DNA from: Gautieria morchelliformis | Taxonomy: Eukaryota; Basidiomycota; Agaricomycetes; Gomphales; Gomphaceae | Reading direction: 5' to 3' | Assembly: GCA_015179125.1 (NCBI GenBank) | Contig: WHVA01000038.1 | Location: forward strand, 248,001 to 312,000 | Length of the DNA: 64,000 nt | Part shown: piece by piece, positions 1-10,912 of the stretch | Position numbering within the stretch: position 1 is the first letter of the stretch | How the letters are laid out: every line of letters begins with the position of its first letter | The notes under the pieces: model-generated | Seen by the model: the letters and a program-made list of their open reading frames with translations, nothing else | Database searches by the model: none | Told to the model about the DNA's origin: nothing | Position numbers and translations under genes: made by a program

Positions 1-627
1 TGAGATGCAACAATGATTCCAATGAAATACCGTACGTACATAATTTCCCTATCTTGTGTAATCGCCACGCTATTTGAGGCTGGGCACTAAAGTTAGATTC
101 CGGGTCTGGCAAAGGAATGTGTGGAGGTGATGGTCAGATTCTAGTTACTAACCGCCCGGGTTACATTCACACGCTCCAACATCTTCTCTCAAAAGATGTC
201 TCACATCAATTACCTTGAACATCTTCTCTCAAAAGCGCCAGCGGCTAAAATTGAAAAGACGTCTCACCTCAATTACTCGAACATCTTCTCTCAAACCGCC
301 GACAGCAGTATCTCATGAGCCCCGTTACCATGGAAGAGCATCAATTGAAAATATCTTCTGGTCAGAATGTGGACGAGTACATCGCCGCCCACATGGATCA
401 ATATGAAGCAGCGAAAAAGTGTTGGACGGAATGTTCTGGCGAAGAATGGGAAATGGGGGCTGACAGTAAATACCGCGATCCTTTCCAGTCCTGTCACAAC
501 ATTGAAACGACAGTGTCGTATTTACCCTTTAACAGAATTGGTCGATAAGTTCAGCAGACTACTTGATTTTGTCCGTTCCATATATCCCTGTAACAATTCA
601 TGCTGTATCTTGTGCACTTCTAGGTGA
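1..627 (+). pseudogene. Relic of a spliced gene of unknown function
   Basis: The first 31 bases match the end of an exon seen again near 63.23 kb, but here two in-frame TGA codons replace CGA and TCA. An intron starting GTACGT follows. A second coding stretch begins at ATG 315 and runs to 465. A 70-nt intron (466-535, GTAAAT...AACAG) joins it in frame to 536-627, giving a C-terminus ADKLVDKFSRLLDFV followed by TGA. The peptide is charged and probably helical. From memory, similar GAD-L-KF-LDFV tails occur in repeated basidiomycete hypothetical proteins, but I cannot name a function. The middle of the gene was not traced, so the two parts may not belong together. Confidence 0.4.
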
Positions 628-984
628 AAGACCATATGGAGTGTATCTGTTCCCCTCCCTCTCATTCTTCAGCATGACTGAATTTTATCGTGTCATTTAA
701 AAGACGAAGAGTCCCTCTTTATGTTTCGCTGCATACCAGGATCGACAATCAAAAGGAGTGGGGCGAGACAGCAGAAATGCTAAACAGAAGGGCAAGCTCT
801 TTCTGCCATGCGGAATGGTGGGTCTTATTCCCGTGTTAAGATAGATGACAGGCTGACAGGCCCTCTCGCAGCCAAGAGCTCTCTGCCAGTTGTGCGCCAC
901 GCGATCTGCAATGAGCAGGCGGCTGCAGACAACACCTCTATTCCCACAGGTCACATCATCGTTGCATCTCAGCGATATACTTAT
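628..984. other. No gene seen
   Basis: This stretch between the gene relic and the solo LTR has only short antisense reading frames and no recognisable domain, repeat or RNA gene. Confidence 0.5.
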
Positions 985-989
985 TCTCC

Positions 990-3275
990 TGTCATGACAC
1001 ATTTATTTCCCATACTCAGATGCTCTGTTCTCCCATTTCTCACTCCACCTTCATGTTCGTTCCGATCGTCCTTGCCATGTTCGGCAACCGATCCTCGCTG
1101 TTCGCACCATTTACCATAGCCACGCCGTCAAAGCACGATCGACGTCCTTGGACTGACTTGGCAATCATCGCTGGGCCTATCACCTCCTCTGCTCAACCCT
1201 CTTTCGATGGTGTTCCTATGATCGGACTGCCATGACTTGTGTATTTCCTGGACCTTGTTATCCCCATTTCCCCTTTCGCCACTCCTCCCCCGTGTTCGCT
1301 CGGCTTCACCCTCCACTTCAACCACTTCTCCCCTATGTCATCTCCGTTCGCCCTTCCTCGCATTTCTCTGAACCGCTATTCGCTGCTCGCACATTTCGCC
1401 AGCAGGCACACCATCAAATACGATCAATACCATTTACCCAGCATGATGGTTCATCACTAACCCCATCATCTTCTTAAACCAACCCCTTTGGGTGTTTGTA
1501 TGGCCAATGTGTGTTCGCAGGACGTCCCTCTCGTAGGTGCGGGATCAACCCAGTAGACGAAGAGTCCGTGCAGGGTAGCATGTATGGGGGTCCCAAGACA
1601 TGATTTCGTACATAGGTGCCTTCGCCACCTTTACTCTCCGTCGTTTCATGTTCGCACCCTTCCCTCACTCTATTGTATGTCTATTCCATCTACTTAGTAT
1701 CATGACTGCGCACCCCTATCCAACCCTGACTCACGACGGCCTCTTTCCTATTCGCTGATACCTTACAAGCATTCGATATAAGTAGTTTACATTCACATGT
1801 ATATTCTCCAGTTCAATTATCATACGTCGTCTATCTTGTGCAAACTTGACCTCGCTGTGATCATTGTCTTGAGCCTTCTCCTGGAGATTTCTATCTTCGA
1901 CCAGACGAGGATTTAGGCTGTTGTGATAAACAAAAACAAAAGAAAAGTCAAAAGAAACACAAACTACATTCACGATAGACGTCGGCGCAGACGACAATCA
2001 CACGAATTTTACGACACGCTATATTACCCATAGATCGGGTAATATACAGGAGTTCGAGCGTCAGCCATGTGCGGTCGATCAGGGACGGCGCGCCTATCGG
2101 GTGATGGTATCAGCCATGACGTCGACAGGTGCCAGGCCATAGGTACCGAGGGGTACAGGCACCAAACGCCGCAGAGAATAGTAGACTGCGCAGGGGTACA
2201 GGGTGTTGTGGAGTGACCTGAGAAAGTCATCTGCAACACGTATACTCAATCAGCTGCCACACAAGAGAGGCACAGAGATAGCGGCCCCATCTCCAAGCCC
2301 AGCATATATGCTGGGCAGAGTAAAATCAAATCCATTTTCTATTTGAATCCCATGACACATCTGACTGATTACTATCCTAACAACATGTGGACAGGGGCTT
2401 TGTATACTAGGTACAGATCTCTATTTCAAAGCCCAGACAATCCTGACACTATCCCCATCACCCCATGACTTTATGACTATAAATTAGTCACCCCTTAGCT
2501 ACAAAGTAGTTTTTCGACCCATCCATCCAATATCTTGAACACTAGTAGTTACTATCAACATAGTATAAATAGCTAGTACAAATGTATGAACAAAATTATC
2601 CAGAATCGATTTTTCTGCCTCCTGAAATTGCTGTAATCTTGTTTGATAGTTACAGAGCTCAGTTCTTAACAGTTTATTCCAAATCTTCGTTGAGAGTCTA
2701 CTATCACTGTTTACTCTATACTACCTTAAAAGCGAACGCTTTTGATTTGACTATCCCTTGGATCGACACTGTTCTTCTGTCGACACGGTCACGTGACCCT
2801 CATTCATCAGTGTTGCACGCGCCCCGAAGGGCTTAGTCAGCACACAGAGGGGAGGCGAACATAGTGGTTTCAACCACTAAGCAACAGATTTCATTTGATA
2901 AAAAGGCACTAATTAATATTTTAATCTAAAATAGGCATCACTGGTGAGTTCCCATACTTCATTGTCGTTACCTTAGCCTTCAAACCATTTCCTGCGCTGA
3001 TGGCGAAGGGCTCCGAAGGAGCACCTTCGCCGGCGAAGGGATTGTCGCTACTTAGACAACCCTTCCATGACAGCTTGTACATTACATCGTCAAGTTCCAC
3101 GGGCTATTTCACTACAACTGTAGATAGGGCGAGCTCCGCTCGGGCAGCCCTCTTATCTTGTGAACATTTATTGGTTCACCTATTCACCGAACGGCATACT
3201 TATTCGCACAAGTTATTCGGGCATTCGCTGTGTTCACTAATACATGATATTAATGCCTAAAAACCAATCTTGACA
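990..3275 (+). mobile_element. Solo LTR of the chromovirus family, TSD TCTCC
   Basis: The sequence begins TGTCATGAC and ends TCTTGACA (TG...CA), and is flanked by TCTCC at 985-989 and 3276-3280. It matches, in opposite orientation, the 978-bp LTR at 61,312-62,289 next to the Ty3/gypsy element, and partly the truncated copy at 12,811-13,309. Shared blocks include the tract around 1390-1500, the TATAAGTAG stretch near 1780 and the end after 2937. Length exceeds the family LTR because a foreign segment (1919-2931) sits inside. A solo LTR forms by recombination between the two LTRs of a full element, so a chromovirus once stood here. Confidence 0.85.
1919..2931. mobile_element. 1.0-kb insertion nested in the solo LTR, TSD TAGGC
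   Basis: Comparison with the uninterrupted LTR at 61.3 kb shows the homology break here. TAGGC stands on both sides (1914-1918 and 2932-2936). The insert starts TGTTGTGATAAAC but ends in ...TCTAAAA, not CA, so it is not a clean LTR; it may be two insertions or one with a decayed end. It holds a TATA-like stretch (TATAAATAG near 2564) and a short 84-codon frame without recognisable domains. Confidence 0.6.
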
Positions 3276-3289
3276 TCTCCCTCATCTCA

Positions 3290-5390
3290 CAGTAGAAGAA
3301 CCATCAAGCCCCGAGGGATCCTTCGTTGACAATGTCTCTTCAAAAGATTCGGGTAGATTCAAGACCTTGATGCGTATCATTTTGAGCCATCTGGACTTTG
3401 AAGACTGTGCGAATCGTGTCTCAACTGGTATGTTTCTTGAATCTAATATTTCGGCAGATATTTCTCCAAAGTCAGATATCATTTGCCTCGAGATACAACG
3501 GGGTAAAGGCTTGTCTATGGAATCAAGCAACCCAGTGACCTGGGTAAGCTCAAGCTCTAATCTATATATCACCAACGTGAAGTTACCTGAACAGTCACAC
3601 AACCACCTTCATACACGCACCATCACTGACGCCGCTGTTTCCTTTCTACTTCCATCTCGCAACCCTCTTCTGACGCCATTGTAGCTGGAGTTCTTGATAC
3701 TGAGGGTCTCACACCAAGGTCATCCGCGGGTGAGGGAAAGTCTAAAGAAATACGCATTGGCAAAATCATGAGATTAAGACTGTTAGTCAATAGCTTATTT
3801 CCACTTACAAAGTATTCAACGCATGGCAGCCCTCATCTGTTAGATGACGAGGACTGGGAGCCAAGCAGCATGGCTAGGCCGATAACGCTGGTACAAATCA
3901 TATGTTCGCATAGTTGAACACCCTTTGTGACATGTGGCTTATGACACGCACTATCCATCCAGCCCCAATTTCCGCTGTGATCTCTCCGTTAGAGTCATTT
4001 ATTTTCACGTTGCCTGCTCTATGGTCTAGTGCACTGAGGCTCAGTGTACACACACTTCCTAGCCAAAAGAACTTCACCAGTAGGTTTCAGTCATTGGAGG
4101 GAGTATACATTCGTTTTGTCATGCTTACTCCCGTTCTACCATCACTTTATCAAGTTACCGCTTTATCAGAATCCCCACTGTTATCAATTCTTTCCAGCCG
4201 TCCTCCAACTGACGTTGTACATGTTCTGGCCAATCCCACTTTCCAGCGTTCCTCGGTATACATTGGACTTGAGAACACTTTTGATGCCTTGGACTCCAGC
4301 GATTTGTCTGCGCAGGACTGGCGCTGGCAGGTTGTAGGAATAATGTTTTATCGGTATGCCTTCACCATTATCTGTTCTTAAATGATGTTGAGAATATGTG
4401 TCATCGATAGAACTAGATCGGAACAACTTTGCAATGAAAACCCCCTTAGACGAGAAAGAACAGATTTCCATGGATGAGCGTTGGCATATTGCACTCGATA
4501 TTTGTACTGTGAGGGCTCTGAAAAGTGCATTTGACACTTGCAAAGAGGGTCATGGTTATGATTTGGGTGCTTCTTCCCAGACTTTTTCTCACCAACACTC
4601 CAGACTGACCAGCATCGTGCAGACCCTGTCTGGCAGCTCATCTCACTAATAACCTGGCTTGTGGACTTTGTGGAGAGGTTGGTTCACACTTGCGTGCTAT
4701 GGGAAGGCAGTCTTGCCTTGCATAATTCACGTAATGCAAAAGAACCATTGCAAGGGAAGACTCAGGATGTCCAAGCGAAAATGGAGTCGATGGTGGTTGA
4801 TCGAGACAATTTATTTGATGGCGAATTATGTATGTATGACACCGGGTTGTCATATAATCAACATAGTACACTGAGAATGCCCTCCGCATAGCACCTGCTC
4901 CAAATGCCTTTGCATACAGCGCCCCACCATCTTTGATCCATATTATCCACCCCTAGGCTTTGGACAACCTCATTGGCGCAATCTCTCATCTAAACTCATT
5001 CCGTGCATATTTGGACACACTTTTGCCATCCAAATTAAAGGCTGGCATCGCAAAAGAGGTGGCTCTGGATGCTATTGACTGTTCGAGCTTGAATCTGCAC
5101 TGAAGAAGATTAGTCAACTTGATGAGTTTAAAACACTTAGGCTCAACCGCATGACGATCTGGATCCGCAACGTCGAGCGGGTTGTGGAGGACGCGCGCAC
5201 GAACTTCGCTGCAGGCAGCATGACACCGCTGCCACCCCTCCTGCCGCGTGTTCCACATAGCACGCGCATGCAGTTAACTCCTGATCCTGCCCAGCCAGCA
5301 CGGCATTTCACAACCAGCAGTGAAAATCGCATGCTTTCTAAGCATGCTGTGAATTGCCACTATTTTCAGCTACCTGAGACGGCGGTCATA
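3290..5390 (+). pseudogene. Probable spliced gene of unknown function, degraded
   Basis: Several plus-strand segments read like coding exons separated by short introns. Residues around 3300-3545 end at a GTAAGC donor. A segment near 4180-4340 contains TFDALDSSDLSAQDWRW. A segment near 4400-4640 contains MDERWHIALDICTVRALKS. A segment near 4660-4890 reads LVDFVERLVHTCVLWEGSL. A last one near 5100-5330 reads TIWIRNVERVVEDARTNF followed by a Pro-rich tail. I found no catalytic motif, signal peptide or membrane segment. Exon joins between the blocks were not all in phase by eye, so the copy may be decayed or there may be more than one gene. It lies upstream of the eight-exon gene in the same orientation. 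Confidence 0.35.
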
Positions 5391-5414
5391 ATTTGTGCAA
5401 TGTGTGTCGGGTGC

Positions 5415-5680
5415 CTCAAAACGACTCAGCTCCACTCGCTTCTTCCATTTACTCCCACGTACTTCTTGCTTACATATTTCAAGCTTCTCTCACTTCGCTT
5501 GCGAATCAGCACTTCTCTCACTTCGCTTGTGAATCAACACTTACTCAGCTCCACTCGCTTCTTCCATTTCCTCCCATGTACTTCTCGCTTACATATTTCA
5601 AGCTTCTCTCACTTCACTTGCGGACCAGTACTTCTCTCAGTTTGCTTGCGAATCAGCACATCTCTCACTTTGCTTGTGAA
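5415..5680 (+). repeat. Short tandem repeats upstream of the eight-exon gene
   Basis: Units of about 30 bp built around CTTCTCTCACTTCGCTTGTG and AATCAGCA recur many times. Within them a longer block (ACTCAGCTCCACTCGCTTCTTCC...) occurs twice, near 5427 and 5546. The same tract stands at 63,627-63,800 in front of the second gene copy, so it belongs to the gene's upstream region and moved with it. It may act as the promoter or be a recombination hotspot. Confidence 0.7.
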
Positions 5681-7168
5681 TACTCCCAGTTGGGCACGAC
5701 AGGCCAAAAACGCACTCATGAGCCTGAGCCCCTCACCGCGTCCAGTTGATCCAAGCAGTAAGCATGCTTTACTGTAACGTTTCGTGTACGCTTTAACTTG
5801 TGACTGATTTGTCATTGTATGCATAGACAAAAGCAGGATCTGCTTATAATTGAAGCGCGGCACGTTGGTCGCACCATGGATGCATTCTTGAATCCAGGTA
5901 TGGTATTTAACTTTGGTTTGGAGAACATGGTCGCTCTGGCCTCGACGACGCTATGCGACCTTGAAATCAAAGGAATCACCGATGAGTAAGTGGATTTCAA
6001 TGTCCTCCAGACTAGTGGTACTCATTATGTTATACAACACTGCAGGCAGATCTGTTGGTTTAGAATCTATAAGCATCTCTGCGCGAGGATAGGGCACTTT
6101 GAGGTGTGCATCATTGATGTTGAGGCGCGTACTTTTCGTGAGCATGAGAAGTTGGTATGTACCGTTCATGTTACAACTCTATGTATCTGAATTTTGTGCC
6201 TATAGTTCAAGGCAGGCCTGTTGGCTGCCCGCTCCGAGGATATCACGAGCTTGAAGGTCGTCGTGGTCGATTGGCTCTCCACTCCCCCTTATAACGCTTC
6301 AATAGCTGCATACCCACTAGCTCATAACTCCAAGACCACGCAAGGGTTCAATAACCCCGTGATTGGTGAGCTCTTGTGCCCAACGGATTTGAAATGGTCT
6401 GACTCAACGTATGCACTCCCCTCCTCCGGAATACTTCTTATGTTCTGGCTCTGATACGATCTAGCGTACAACAGGGTTTGTGTTACGGCACGATAGATAT
6501 CCAGCCGTCGCAATGGCCTAACTTCATTTATGAGCACTGCACAGTACCGTCTGAGGGTGAAGATATGTGGGTCGGCTTCCTACGACACCAACTCCTGGTT
6601 AAAGTGAGTGTCGCATCCACGCTTGACTACCCCCAAACTGTTAATAACTTGCACCAAATCCAGACCCTAAAACACATTTACACATCACCCAGCTCTGTGG
6701 ATCGTGCAGATGGTAATCGGGCAACACGTTCCAGCAAAGCGGCCTTAGCGGGCATGACGGGTATGTCAGTGGGCGCCATTGCCGATGCTGTAGTGAAGGT
6801 ACGAACTCATTGTCTGTTCCCTCACTCTAGCTTATGATCTCGACCAGCTTCGCCATTCCCTATCCTCTCATTCTACATTTCAAAAGAATGATAGGAAATC
6901 TAACAACCAATTGTTCTACTATGGCCTACTTGAAGTTTTGGAAGCGATAGAGTCCCAGGAACAGGTACGGGAGCTTCTACAGTGGTATGATAGGTATGGC
7001 AGGTGGTTAGCTATATTCATGAATTCCTCACAACCTCGGTGTTCCAGACGACTCTTTCCTGGACAGGAATCTGCTAAGGAACCAGCGCCCCATAGTGCAC
7101 TTGCCAGGATGCGTACCCAAATGGGTATAACAAGGAATGCCGCCGCAGTAAATGTGTCGGCTGAGTAG
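5681..7168 (+). pseudogene. Eight-exon gene of a basidiomycete orphan family (DUF6698-like?), start lost
   Basis: I read exons at 5681-5757, 5827-5985, 6046-6154, 6206-6408, 6465-6603, 6664-6798, 6848-7002 and 7048-7168, all joined in phase with GT...AG introns of 43-69 nt. The protein carries the motif pattern HNSKTTQGFNNPVIGELLCP, then WPNFIYE, IYTSPSSV, GMTGMSVGAIADAVVK and a LLQWYDRYGRRLFPGQ tail. From memory this pattern belongs to a large Agaricomycete family of unknown function, possibly that called DUF6698; this needs a profile search. The protein has no evident catalytic motif. Exon 1 has lost its ATG: the upstream repeats run directly into the coding sequence at 5681, whereas the copy at 63,888 keeps the start. 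A TGA at 5747-5749 replaces a CAA codon of that copy. The rest of the frame is open, so decay is recent or the copy is used from an internal start. Confidence 0.75.
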
Positions 7169-7283
7169 ATCAAAATGTTTTTAGTCAAATGCCTTAGAAT
7201 ATTAAATAATTTGATTCATAGCAATCTTTACCATTCTCACTGCAACTACAGAGCTATTATAAGAGCTATTAAGAAATTCATCC

Positions 7284-7500
7284 TGCACTAGGTGAATCAC
7301 ACTGAGGTACATGCTAGATATTCGCAAGTGCTGCAACTTTCGACAACCTGTTGCACTTTGCACAGCCTTAACAGATTCTGCAAGGTGGATCACACTGAGG
7401 TATGTGCTAGATATTCGCAAGTGCTGCAACTTTAGACAACCTGTTACACTTTGCACAGCACAGATTCTGCAAGGTGGATCACACTGAGGTATGTGCTAGA
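7284..7500. repeat. Three tandem copies of a ~90-bp unit
   Basis: The unit contains GGATCACACTGAGGTATGTG, CTAGATATTCGCAAGTGCTGCAAC and the block around CACTTTGCACAGC. Copies begin near 7293, 7384 and 7473; the third is truncated and runs into a TATATATAAA stretch at about 7500. No coding sense is apparent. Confidence 0.8.
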
Positions 7501-7616
7501 TATATATAAATGCACCCGACTTATCCTTTTATATACAAGAGTGCATACCAGACTTGTGTATATTTGGCTATGTGCTATAGCAATTTACCCTATATATGAC
7601 TTTGCAATATCTCGAC

Positions 7617-8060
7617 CATTTTGCTGATGTGATGGGACATGTTGAACGATGGTGCCACGCATTGTGTGATGGCGCGCAACAGCACGCGGTGCCGATCGAG
7701 GGTGGGTGGGAGTGCACGCCAGTGCTTCAAATGGTAGTTGCCACGGCTGTTGATGCCGAGCGGCACCTGACGCGGTGAAGCGTGTATTACTGTATACGGC
7801 TGTACCGTCGGCACAGCACACAGACCCTTGACGGTACGGGTGCCATGGCCGTATAGCCGTGGGTGTACGGCACGGCAGTAATACATGATTCACCAGGCCT
7901 GGGGCCGCCCGGCATCATTGGCCGCTGACTTTCAGCAGTCCATGCTGCAATTACCATTTGCAGCACTCGCACCCACCCTCAATCGGGACCGCACGCTGCT
8001 GTGCGTGGTCACACAACGCGTGGCACCGTGGTTCAACACGTCCCATCGGACATCGCTCGC
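7617..8060. repeat. Foldback (large imperfect inverted repeat)
   Basis: The segment 7617-7740 is the reverse complement, with about 20 percent mismatch, of 7943-8060. A second pair of arms lies inside (7782-7792 against 7875-7886, GTGTATTACTG/CAGTAATACATG). The whole could fold into a long hairpin. This is the shape of a foldback transposon or a miniature inverted-repeat element; no TSD or transposase was found. Confidence 0.7.
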
Positions 8061-9530
8061 ACCCAGCGCCAAGTGGCAGCCCTTGGTGCACGGTCGACTT
8101 CCACGAGGAACCTCGTCACCACCCGCTCCCACTCTCAGGTGAGCGCTGTTATCTAACATTCACCGCTGAGACTCACCAGCTGTTGGCCCCGCCGTACACT
8201 CGCATGTCCATCTGCGCCCCACCCTGTTTCGTCCACACCCAGCCCCCAATCGTGGCACTAGTGCTCCGTCCCGTGGCGTCTGATTGTAAGCACGACGCTG
8301 CCCTCACCAACACTGGCAACGATTGAAAGAAGGCCGCGTTTTGCCAACTGGCAATGCTGGCAAAACATCTCAAGTGAAAGAGAATCGCAGACCAAACTAA
8401 CTTGGTGCGCATGTCTTCCCCCCATTCCCTACATGGTTTTTCGGAAGCTGGGTCTGCGCATCTCTCACTAATACTGACCAATTCACGACGATTGAAATCC
8501 CCGGCTCACCGACTAGCAATGCAGACGAACCAACCTTTGCCAATGCCACTTCATATTTATCCTCCTACAGCACGTCTCAATGTCCTCCATTCCGCCCTCG
8601 TCTCATTTTCACAAGTAAGTCACATCTTCACTCAGACTTACGGTGCCCCTTGTCGCAGTGTTTGGCTGCATGCCCGATGTCCTACCATCTGCTTCGTGCC
8701 TTTCGCTACCTCAAGTACAACCAAACTTTGCCCTTGTTCCCGCCGCCCGGATTGTATCCTTTTTTCACCTCCTACAGCAGTGTATACTAGCACTTGATAC
8801 CAGTGACTTATATATTTATAATTTGAACTTCTAAGCAGTGATTGGACACTGTTGAGCAGTGCCAATTGTACTTAAAGTCATTTTGTTTACTGCACATCAG
8901 TGTGCGTCTTCCAACTTCGCCGCAGCTTCATTGAAGCCACTGCGGACCAGTATCCAAGCACTGGTCCGCAATGGTTTCGACACTTGTTATCAGTCCCTCC
9001 GGAACTGATGACAAGTGCCTTTCTTCCTGCGGTGGTCTGAGCTTTCCTGGGTGCCACCGCCGGATTCCCTGGCATGGATCGTTTCCCCCTGCGAGGCATG
9101 ATGGAACGGGGACATGTACTGTTAATCAGCGATATCCGCTGTTTATCAGCGGCGGGTAGTACTCACCACTGGCCACATGTTGCGTGTCTGCCCTGTGTCG
9201 GTGTTCGAGGCCGTGAGGTACAGGTTGGCCGTGGACAGCATCAGTCAGCACAGCCGGTACCAACCCATGGTGGTGCACACTGGTGGCCAGCGCTGTGCAC
9301 CGGCGATTACCACCGTTTAGCACCACGCGGCGCTAACCCCTGTGAACCGTGTATAACTCCGGCACTGTGCATCCCTACTAAGCACTGACCTGTACTACCT
9401 CCGACAGTATGGGACACCATCTAGAATCAGAGTATATTGCGACAGGGAAATGAACACATGTCCTTCATATATCTACTTGGGTCATTCCACGAATAGTTAA
9501 TCTCATGCCTTGACTGATCGAGTGGCCCAT
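8061..9530. repeat. Non-coding tract with many short perfect hairpins
   Basis: No credible gene is seen. Four stem-loops lie in series: 8941-8951/8960-8970 (11 bp perfect), 8981-8994/9004-9017 (13 of 14), 9029-9035/9054-9060 (7 bp) and 9272-9279/9294-9301 (8 bp). Further small palindromes such as CAGCGATATCCGCTG occur near 9130. See the finding on hairpin density. Confidence 0.55.
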
Positions 9531-9534
9531 GCCT

Positions 9535-10700
9535 TCATGCAGAACAGCCGCCTGCACTTCTGTCCTGGACAAAGATAACTCTGGCTTGCGTTTTGAATTC
9601 GACACTGGTGCCTGTGAAAGTCACCATATTACCCTTATCAGTTAAACGCTCAATGCTGATAAGATTATTCGGGGTGTCTGGCACATGCTTGACCTCACGT
9701 AATTCAATTGTGTTTGTCTTGGTTCCAATCTTAAATCCCATATATACTGTGCCTCAACCCCGCATGTGGAGTATGGCACCGGGTGAAATCACCTTGATTT
9801 CCAATGGCTCCTTGGCATAGCTAGTGAAGTTATTTTGACTTCAAGCTATATGTGTTGTTGCTGCTGAGTCAGCTAGCCAGTCAGATGCAGAAATAGCACT
9901 GTATGCTAGTTCATTAGATACAAATGCAAAGTGTTTTTCCTCTGCTTGTTTCACTGTCTCCTTGGGGTTGAACCACTTTGGTGCCTGGCCATCTTTGCCA
10001 CCACTCTTTGCCCAACAGTCCTTCATGTAATGGCATTTCTTGCTGCAGTTCCAGCATTTGCCCTTTGTTGCCCTTGAGTCATCCTTCCTGGGTCTATCAC
10101 GTTGTTGTGCCTTAAGTGCCGTCTGCCCAGATGACCCTGCTTTCCGAGTGCAATCCTCATCTGCTATTAATATATCAGCCGTTGTCCCAGCCCCACCGGC
10201 GTTAACTGCTGTGATTAATGATGACCAGGAGTCAGGCAATGATGTAAATAGCGTGTTCGAGAACTCGGTGTCGCTGATGTAATTCCCCCCCAAGTTCAGT
10301 TCCTGTTGAATGCCGCAGAGCTTTCATATGTGTTCCTCCATGTTGGCGCCATCCTCGGCAAGCATCCTACAGAAGTCTCATCAGAGATTCATGATTCCCA
10401 CAGCTCCTTTAGACTCGAACATTGCTTGTAGGCTAGTCCATACCGCAAATGCAGACATTGTGTGATTAATATAGACTAATTGTTCATCGGCAACCCTGAG
10501 GCAAATTTCCTTTCTGGCTTTCTTGTCCTTCTTCCTCCACCCAGCAACTCCCTGCTGCTCGGCCACAGTGATGTTATTGACGTCTGCTGGCCTCGGTTCT
10601 GTTTCCCTGCCGATGGCCACATGTAAGAGATGTGGCTTAGCACTTGTGTTATCACAAGGTAACAGAACTCAACCAATTTGTGGTGATTCTAGTGCGACGC
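9535..10700 (-). pseudogene. Ty1/copia Gag-protease fragment
   Basis: Read right to left, the frame encodes the end of a copia Gag (ICLRVADEQLVYINHTMSA at about 10,440-10,500), then LFTSLPDSWSSLITAVN, a zinc knuckle CWNCSKKCHYMKDC (CX2CX4HX4C) near 10,040, and the protease start DWLADSAATTHIA near 9,850. The protease has DSAAT where copia elements have DSGAT. A pre-integrase-like piece (LREVKHVPDTPNNLISIERL) follows at 9,620-9,690 after a frame break. Integrase, reverse transcriptase and RNase H are missing. Frame breaks occur near 10,300-10,380 and 9,840. No LTRs were identified. Confidence 0.8.
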
Positions 10701-10912
10701 AGTGACAGTTACAAGTAAAGTTAAGCTGGGGAATCCCAGAGGGTTCCCATGCAAGAACTATACAGTGAGTCCATGAGGACCCACTGGAAGTATGTAAGCT
10801 ACCAAGTATTATGTATTGCCCCAAGGCAATACAGGTAAATATGCGTATTTACACCCTCCCCCACTATAGGTTACTCTAATCCCCATAGATTTCTGCGTCG
10901 AGGTCCTTTTCC

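Noticed and set aside
7284-7500. Possible CRISPR-like direct repeats
   Set aside because: The units are contiguous ~90-bp tandem copies without unique spacers, and the genome is fungal.
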